64,000 bases of DNA from Theobroma cacao (lineage: Eukaryota > Streptophyta > Magnoliopsida > Malvales > Malvaceae). Positions 57,301-64,000 of this stretch are shown here, in pieces (the first letter of the stretch is position 1; each line of letters begins with the position of its first letter). The position numbers and the translations under genes are program-made. Location of the stretch: positions 24,071,334-24,135,333 of the forward strand of contig NC_030853.1 in assembly GCF_000208745.1 (NCBI RefSeq), read 5' to 3'. The notes below the pieces were generated by a model, which saw only the letters and a program-made list of their open reading frames with translations, searched no databases and had not been told where the DNA came from.

Positions 57301-58865
57301 TTGGATGATTAATCAGTTAATTTGATGCTCCAGGTTTGGGAAAATCTTCCTAGTTTGCATGGAAAGTTAAAGAAATTCAATAAGCCCACAGCACCCATTG
57401 AAGCAGTGTCCTACTACTATTAATATCTATGTTATACTAATTGCTTTTAACATCTATGCAAAGGTGTCTTACCCTACAACTTTATCTATGTAATACTAAT
57501 TGCTTTGAAATAAGGCAGTTCTCCATGTTGTTTTTCATCTGCTCTGTATTACTTAAATTAAGATGGAAATGTTGTCGGGAATCAGTGTTGCATAGCTTTC
57601 TAGCTGGGACTGAGTAGCTAGCGGTCACAATTTAGAAGTTTTCCTCCACCCAATTAAAGAAAGAGCTGAAGTCGCCATGGTTGAAAACTTGGGAGAGAAA
57701 GTAGACGAAAGGATTGGATGATGTTTTTGCTAGTCTAGACCATGCTGATATATTCCATTGGTTCTGGTCATATTCAGCTGAAAATGATTACAATTAAATA
57801 TGCATGCACCCACACAAGCCGGAAAATTAACTTCAAGCTAGATTTTTACGTAATCTCGACTTATCTTTGTATTAAATTTTCAAGAAAATATATTGAAAAG
57901 ATTAAATTTTGTTAGGAGACTTTTGAGTGTTTTATTTCGTCGGCTGTAATTTCTTTTTAAAATTAATTAAAAGTTTGAAAATAAAAGAAATTAAAAACTT
58001 AGACTCTAAATGAAAATAATAAAAATTAAAATTTTAAATAAATTTCAAAAGTATATCATTTTATAATTGTTTGCCTCTTGTGTATTTTAATTTTTGATTA
58101 TGTAAGTGTTTGCAAACTCTTAGATAACTTTTTTTTTTTCAAATATTGCATTTGGGATGATTTAAAGTTTTTCTTATACCAAAACTTTTATCTACTAATA
58201 AATAAAATTAGAAACTGTTGTCAAAGATAAATCGAAAAGAATTATCACAAGTGATAAATACAGATATGTATTCAAGCTAATTTTTATCTGATAACCTCTG
58301 CTGAGATTGAGTTGTAGCATTTAGGCTCTGCATTTTATCTTCAATGCCCACCTCTAAACAAGCTATTGCAACTGTTTTCAGTATTTAAATCAAAAATAAA
58401 ATATTTTATTTGAATTTTTTTTTGTGGGTTGATTAAAATTACAAAATTTTAAGATAAAAGAGTTGACTCAAGTTTATGATCCTAGTTTATATAGCCATTT
58501 ATCCTTGTAGGCTTATATATAATAAGTCCGATTTCAAGGCAATATTTGGCTTCATTAAAAAAAATGTTATATTAGTAAAAAATATATTTTATTAAAATTT
58601 AATTTTAAAATATTAATTAATATTTTATAATATAATTAATTTAAATAATCAAGCGGGGTCGTATCTAGTACTTCTTGCATACCGTCGAAGTGATAGGCTT
58701 CAATTGCAACCCAGGAAAGGATTTGCAACCTTGATTACTCTCACTATATACTCAATTCTAGCATTGTTATCAACCCTAATGAACTTCCATTAATTTGTTC
58801 TGGTTGAATTACTTGTTTTGCAGACTGTGACGTCGTTTGAAAGAGTGTTGACTTAGACAGCAAGA
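57301..58865. other. Intergenic region after the PPO pseudogene
   Basis: AT-rich sequence; no recognisable gene. A possible TATA (CACTATATACTC) lies at about 58742, ahead of the small gene at 58866. Confidence 0.45.
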
Positions 58866-59141
58866 ATGCTTCTAAGAAACGATTACACCAAAGCCCTGGA
58901 GGAGAAGAAGAAGAGAAGATATCATAAACATGGGCGTTCAAGTTCATATTCCGCCATTAATAATTTGGCATCGAAAATCGGTTCGTTACTCAAGAAGACA
59001 TGCCGGAGCAGTAAGCTTGAGTACCACGATTATCAGCGGCTTGTGGAGTCTCGTCATGATCAGGCGGACGATGCCAGAACCATTGATAAATCCCCAGGAA
59101 TGTACGTGCCCGTTTACGTCGACAAAGAGGCTAAGAGGTAA
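58866..59141 (+). CDS. Small basic protein of unknown function (91 aa or first exon)
   Basis: I do not recognise the family. The ATG at 58866 opens a 91-codon frame: MLLRNDYTKALEEKKKRRYH (basic, helical), a serine-rich stretch (GRSSSYSAINNLASKIGSLL), then LEYHDYQRLVESRHDQADDAR and KSPGMYVPVYVDKEAKR. There is no signal peptide or membrane segment, and the composition is consistent with a soluble nuclear or cytosolic protein. The terminal AGG TAA overlaps a perfect splice donor (AG|GTAAGA). The protein may therefore end here or continue in a further exon; an acceptor (TTTCCAG) lies at about 59182. A following open stretch (GDDLDINVDRPITVDC) looks protein-like but is not in frame with that junction. 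It may be a gene, a first exon, or a decayed copy. Confidence 0.45.
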   Translation: MLLRNDYTKALEEKKKRRYHKHGRSSSYSAINNLASKIGSLLKKTCRSSKLEYHDYQRLVESRHDQADDARTIDKSPGMYVPVYVDKEAKR

Positions 59142-60004
59142 GATATTCCTCCGCTTATGTATCTTTGTCTTCCACGTTTCCAGCAATGCACGATACCATC
59201 TCAGGGAGATGATCTTGACATCAATGTTGATAGACCCATTACTGTTGATTGCAGCATCCAGGCCATGGATATATTGTTGGAGCTTTGGAGCTTTGAACGG
59301 GATTGACCAACCAAACTGTTTTATTGAAGTCGGTTGAGACAGGAATATTGATCCGATCATGCAACCACAAGATCATGAAGAGGCGAAAGAATCTGGTCTG
59401 TGTTTTAATTAGAGTTAAAAGTGTCATTTATTTAATTTCCTTTTGGTTTACTAGAGTCAACTGTCAACAGAATGAATTGTGTATACTTCAAGTAGATTTG
59501 TTCAGAAATTTCTTCCCGGCGTGATTTTTTTATTTGGTTTTATCTTCTATTTTCGGGTTCTTTTGTCAAAAATAGATAGCATTCATGCGCTTGAGCCGAC
59601 AGAGACAGTTGCCTAAACACCTTTTCAATACTCAAGCTCAACTTTAGCCACTCCAACTCTTGCCATCACAGTCCAATAAAGTAATCTATTTAGCATAATT
59701 TAGCCCCTAAAAGTGTCAAATTAGATTGAATAATTCACTTCACAGTTAACATGTGTGCTGCAAATATTACCAGGACTGGCCTAACAGAAGTAAAAGGGAT
59801 AATGCAATTCTACCCACTTACAGAAATAACAACTGGAGAAGCTAAAAATTTAAAGTTGTCATTTCATCTCAAACTTGAATGCAACATAAGTTGCCAACAG
59901 ATCCAGTACAGGCTACAACAAAAGAATTTGTAATACATGGGCTACTGCTAGTATACTACCAGGTAGAATTGACAAAAAGGTAATGGAAATCAATACTTTC
60001 ACCA
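59142..60004. other. Region between the small gene and the PATRONUS-like gene
   Basis: May include a second exon or 3' UTR of the preceding small gene up to about 59330. Otherwise no supported feature. Confidence 0.4.
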
Positions 60005-61048
60005 TTATGGTGATTCAATCAACTTAAAACTAGGAATGTACTTAGGGTCATTCCAGTGCATATAATTATCCAGTGGCTCTGGACTAAGTGGGGCTGAGTC
60101 AAATTTGCTTGACAACTTATGCTTTGGAGGAGACAGATCTTCAATCAGCAGCTCAGGCATCTGCCCAAGTTCAGAGCACCTTGGAGGACTCCCATGCTGT
60201 AACAGAAGTAAACTAGTATTCATTAAGACAATCCGCATGCTAAAAGCTAGTAAGCTTGTGAACAAGAACTAAGATGAGACAACTGAATTGAGATGAAAAA
60301 TGACCTTCATTTTGTTTGACATTGGAGGTTCCTTTGCAGATGCAGACTGTTTGGAGAAACCTAAACAAAAACATACATAAAAATGTAAGTATCCAGCCAA
60401 AACCTAAGTCCAATAGATATCTGAATAAATATCAACTTTATTTACCATCTAATCCAAGTATCTGCAAAAATTGATTTGTGCTCAGTGCTCTTCTCTGTGC
60501 TTTGATGCATTCTTCATGATTGTGCAAAAATCCTTCCTCTGCAATATCTTTGGGTTGGCGTGGATCCTCTGCCAAAATGTTTAGCTTTGCAGTTTGATTC
60601 TTCCTTGATGTCTCCTGCAAATGTGGCTTACCTGAGTTTGAAATGTCAGAGAGAGCTTTCCTGCCACCAGTTTGCACCTTCTCTGAGGCTTTAGAGACAC
60701 TCTTCTTTTTGCTTGAATCATGTGTAAGTTTAGAGGCACCAGTCTCTTTCTCAGCAAATGAAAAATTTTTAGAATTCTCCTTTTTTGATGTCTGGTTTGG
60801 GGCCGGGTTCACTGAATTTGATAAATCACCAAGTGGTTTCCTTCCACCAATACCGCCTTTCCTCGGTGCTTTACAGATATTTGCCTTGCCCGCAACAGAA
60901 GCACCTGTAGAAGGCACTTGCAAATATCAACCTCAAGTTCAAGAAAAGTAAGTAAACTAAAAACAGATCAGAAAGTGTGAGGAGTAGTACCATTGTAGTG
61001 AACATTAAAATTCTGATCTTGAATCAAGCCAACAGAACGTGATGCCAT
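60005..61048 (-). CDS. PATRONUS/securin-like cell-cycle protein, four exons
   Basis: Plant PATRONUS proteins act as securins, holding separase inactive and protecting centromeric cohesion until the APC/C degrades them. Exons: 60991-61048, 60446-60904, 60305-60360, 60005-60196, giving 254 aa with phases consistent. Two D-boxes, RKPLGDLSN (residues 41-49) and RKALSDISN (101-109), and a KEN box (61-63) are APC/C degrons. EEGFLHNHEECIKAQ (about 142-156) matches the conserved PATRONUS centre. The C-terminus is acidic and proline-containing (LLIEDLSPPKHKL, FDSAPLSPEPLDNY). Exon 2 has two in-frame acceptors 12 bases apart (CTACAG at 60905-60910, GCAAG at 60917-60921). I used the first, the better consensus. 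The family call rests on degron layout plus the central motif. Confidence 0.78.
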
Positions 61049-61511
61049 CTGAGCAATTTGCTAATAGAATCCAAACCTCTTCTATAAAAGGTAATACCTA
61101 TGAGATGTCCAATTCAATGAAAAGGGAAGAAAAGTCATGGTCTAAGAATGCAAGAGGTATGAAACTCAAACAGCATCCAGTTCACAAAAAAGATCAACCA
61201 CAATAATATATGAAAAGGGATGGGGGAAAATCAAACAAGTAATGGGAGAGAAGACATGCCCAATCCACAATATAGTCTAACAGTTTCTCATAAGGGATTA
61301 GAAGATGTCATGTCAAAGCTTCAAACTAAAAGACACCCCAGATATGAATCTGTTTAAGGTAGTTAGGTCCCAAATGGTCAACACCTTATCCAACCAACTG
61401 AAAGATTAGATGATTCTCCAGTGAGAATGTAGCTTCAAATATTTGCCTCTAATCAAGTACCATTTGCCATCTATGTTGACTAAAATAGTCTAATCGATTA
61501 CAGCAGTCATC
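61049..61511. other. 5' flank of the PATRONUS-like gene
   Basis: GCTCAG lies immediately before the ATG on the - strand, so a 5'-UTR intron could end here. No other feature. Confidence 0.35.
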
Positions 61512-61997
61512 CAATCAGACTATTAAACAAACCAAACAAAAACAGTGCAACAACCAGATAAAAAGCTCAAGCAAAGAATGCCAAGTACCTGAGTTGCCAA
61601 TATATTTCCTCTCAGTCTTATCATACGGTACTTAAATAAGGCTCTAGTTTTTATCGTAATTCCAGTTTAAAGCATCATCAATTGCCAGAAAAATTTCCCA
61701 AAAGTAAACTCTGAAGCACATAAAGAGTCTTACTCATCTAATTAGTCCAAAATGCAATCAGACTATTAAACAAACCAAACAAAAACAATGCAACAACCCG
61801 ATAAAATGCTCAAGCAAAGAATGCCGAATACCTGAGTTGGCAATATATTTCCTCTCAGTCTTATCATACGGTACTTAAATAAGGCTCTAGTTTTTACTCT
61901 AATTCCAGTTTAAAGCATCATCAATTGCTAGAAAAATTTCCCAAAAGTAAACTTTGAAGCACATAAAGAGTCTTACTCATCTAATTAGTCCAAAATG
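61512..61997. repeat. 243-bp tandem duplication upstream of the PATRONUS-like gene
   Basis: Two adjacent copies (61512-61754 and 61755-61997) begin CAATCAGACTATTAAACAAA and end with CCAAAATG. They differ at only about ten positions (for example GCCAAGTACC versus GCCGAATACC). It is a recent segmental tandem duplication, 460-950 bases upstream of the start codon. Confidence 0.95.
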
Positions 61998-62810
61998 AAA
62001 CATGTAACAGCCAAACCTCCATTTACAAAACCCAAAAATCTGTCAATTTATAGGGAAACATGTAGCAAACAGGAAGAACCAAAATTTTAACTTCTTTGAT
62101 AATCCCAAAGGACAAACAACTAAATCAAACAAGTTCAAATAGTTTAAAAATGATCCATGGTCCTTTTTGTTGATGATAAAATAAAAAAAATTTCAATAAT
62201 TTAGTAATTCTATTTTCTGTTTTGTGCTTTCCACTTCAATCAATTACGTAAACCCTAAGTCATCAAATCACTCCCCTCCCCCCCAATTAAAAAACAAAAG
62301 CAAAAATCCCAGAAAGAAAGAAGAGAAATATAGGCTACTGCTAACCTATGGGCGAGTCTTGGTTTATCCTTTCCTCTTCCCATCATTTCTCAACAACCAA
62401 ACCTAATTCTTCGTTTTTACGCTTTTCCATTTAAAACAATTCAACCCCCCTTTACCATTTTCCACCCTAAGTTAATAAAAGAGAATTAAAATTTTTTTAA
62501 ATATTTAAATAAAGATTTCCGAAAATAAAAAGATCTCACTTTTCTCTTTCAACCATTAAAGTTATACACAATATTTCTCTTGAAAAAATGACTTCATTAA
62601 GAAAATAAAAAAAAATGAAACTGTAAAAACTCACAATGGGTTTTTGATGAATCAATCTTCTGCTCGCTTCTTATCTAGGAATTATCTTCCTGTTGATCTG
62701 CACTTTGCTTTCTATGTTGCAATTTTTTATTTCTCTAAACTATTTCGATAATGTTTACTTTCAAAAAATAGAAAAAGAGTCGATTTCTGTTTATAGGGAA
62801 GAGCCTAGAG

Positions 62811-62985
62811 TTGCAACGGTAACTTGTTTCGGTTTTACAAGAATACCCCTTTGTTGGACGTATAATTGCAGAAAGCTTTTAGGCCTTTGGATTGGGCTGT
62901 GGGCTCGATCCACCAGAAGTTCAAATCTATTAAGAAGTCTCTTTCACAATTAGATTAAGGCCCATATTTTGGGCTTCCTAATCCA
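62811..62985. promoter_or_regulatory. Cluster of MSA-like and site II-like motifs
   Basis: TTGCAACGGTAAC (AACGG core of mitosis-specific activator elements) is at 62811-62823. Several GGGCT/GGCCCA site II-type motifs follow (ATTGGGCTGTGGGCTC at about 62891, AGGCCCATATTTTGGGCTT at about 62957). Such motifs are typical of promoters of dividing-cell genes. If they serve the PATRONUS-like gene, it must have a long 5' UTR intron. Confidence 0.35.
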
Positions 62986-63214
62986 CAAAAGAATGCATCC
63001 ACCCCCCACAATTAGGGAACAAATGTCTTAATTATGATAAATAATATATTATTAATATGATAGATATGAAAATATTATATTAAAAATTAGTAACTTGTTA
63101 TTGGCCTAAGTTCGTGAGTCCGATCCAGTTTTCATTTTCAGTTCAACTTAATTTGAAATATAAGTATTAGTAATATTAATATAATAAAAAATTATTTTAA
63201 ATTTCATGAAAATT

Positions 63215-63460
63215 TAAATGCTAGTAGTATTCTTTTTTAATTGAATATCTAAAATAATGTCATGAAATTTAAAAGATGACATTTGAAATTTCATTTTCTA
63301 GATAATTATTTTACTAATACTAGTAGTATTCCTTTTTATTTGACTATCTAGAAAATTATTTAGAAAAAGAAATTTAAATAATAAATGCTAGTAGTATTTT
63401 TTTATTTGAATATCTAGAAAATTATTTAGAAAATAAAATTTAAATAAAAATGCTAGTAGG
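63215..63460. repeat. Degenerate ~75-bp tandem repeat
   Basis: The phrase GCTAGTAGTATT...TTTGAATATCTAGAAAATTATTTAGAAAA recurs about three to four times with gaps, starting near 63220, 63320, 63385 and 63450. It is AT-rich and of unknown origin. Confidence 0.75.
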
Positions 63461-64000
63461 TTGGAATTGTTTTATTCTCTTTAAGCTTCTTCAAACAATA
63501 TTATATTAAAAAAAGTTTTATGGAAAGAGAGAAAGAAAAAATTTGATTAAGGACAACAACTATTTATATGCTAAGCTTTATACAAAGAAATAAAAGGAAG
63601 TAGGTAGCAATTCCTTTGCGGTATCTTCAGCCACACTAGAAAGGCAAATTTGGCCAATGGTTTTGTTTCTAGTAACGGAATTACGGATCGTGATAGAAAA
63701 CCCTTTCTCTTTTAACTTGGCTTTTCTCAAACGCAAGTCTATACTTTTCTATGCAATTTCTTGGAAGCTGCCTACCTTTGCCTTTTCTATGGGAAACTTT
63801 GAAATGGCATTTTCCTCGCTCACCGAAAACACTGGCACATCCATGGGGAAATATTTTTTAAAAAACAAAATGGTATTTTTTGTTATTTATTGTTATTAAA
63901 AGAAATTAAAGTTTTATTTGATTTAGAAGTGTTATTTTCATGCTTTAAAAATGACTAAACGACTTCATAAGTAATTACGTAGACATTTTCATTCCAAACG
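63461..64000. other. Terminal intergenic sequence
   Basis: No supported gene. An 80-codon open frame at 63657-63899 has no recognisable motif. Confidence 0.4.

Noticed and set aside
1..64000. CRISPR arrays, bacterial operons, phage or prokaryotic defence systems
   Set aside because: No regularly spaced repeats with spacers. All recognisable genes are plant nuclear genes with spliceosomal introns.

Overview
The window is nuclear DNA from a flowering plant. The evidence is AT-rich intergenic sequence, GT-AG introns, a chloroplast-targeted VIPP1 gene with 11 exons, tandem class IV chitinases, plant-only peptide-hormone precursors, and nested plant LTR retrotransposons and LINEs. The protein repertoire fits a eudicot, probably a woody rosid. 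I cannot name the species from sequence alone. One unresolved base (19704) sits just past an AT microsatellite.

Layout. 1-3.3 kb: the 3' end of a TAF1 (TFIID subunit 1) gene with its C-terminal bromodomain, + strand. 5.3-6.2 kb: a DUF599 membrane-protein gene, - strand, whose short intron is in frame and stop-free. 6.8-14.2 kb: repeats, namely a probable non-autonomous LTR-type element with a 60-bp minisatellite, then a decayed Ty3/gypsy element with two LTRs. 15.7-30.6 kb: three class IV chitinase genes in tandem on the + strand. The first two are separated by a 2.8-kb solo LTR with an intact target-site duplication that landed beside an old LINE remnant. The middle chitinase has lost its chitin-binding (hevein) domain. 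31.1-32.3 kb: a berberine-bridge-enzyme-like pseudogene. 32.3-39.5 kb: a LINE remnant split by a 6.1-kb Ty1/copia element with target-site duplication CAAAT. 41.6-45.0 kb: two PAMP-induced secreted peptide (PIP1-type) precursor genes on the - strand, with duplicated W-box promoters and a third orphan promoter copy. 46.4-54.4 kb: complete VIPP1/IM30. 55.5-57.3 kb: a polyphenol oxidase pseudogene. 58.9 kb: a small unrecognised gene. 60.0-61.0 kb: a PATRONUS/securin-like cell-cycle gene with two D-boxes and a KEN box. A 243-bp tandem duplication and G2/M-type promoter motifs lie upstream of it.

Functionally, housekeeping genes (TAF1, VIPP1, the PATRONUS-like gene) flank a defence-enriched stretch. 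The chitinases are secreted hydrolases of fungal cell walls. The PIP1-type peptides are damage and immune signals. Polyphenol oxidase and berberine-bridge-like oxidases are defence-associated enzymes that survive here only as pseudogenes. The stretch therefore shows duplication, domain loss and decay of defence genes among transposons. Exon coordinates were set by splice consensus and unbroken reading frames. I could run no searches, so family names rest on recognised motifs.
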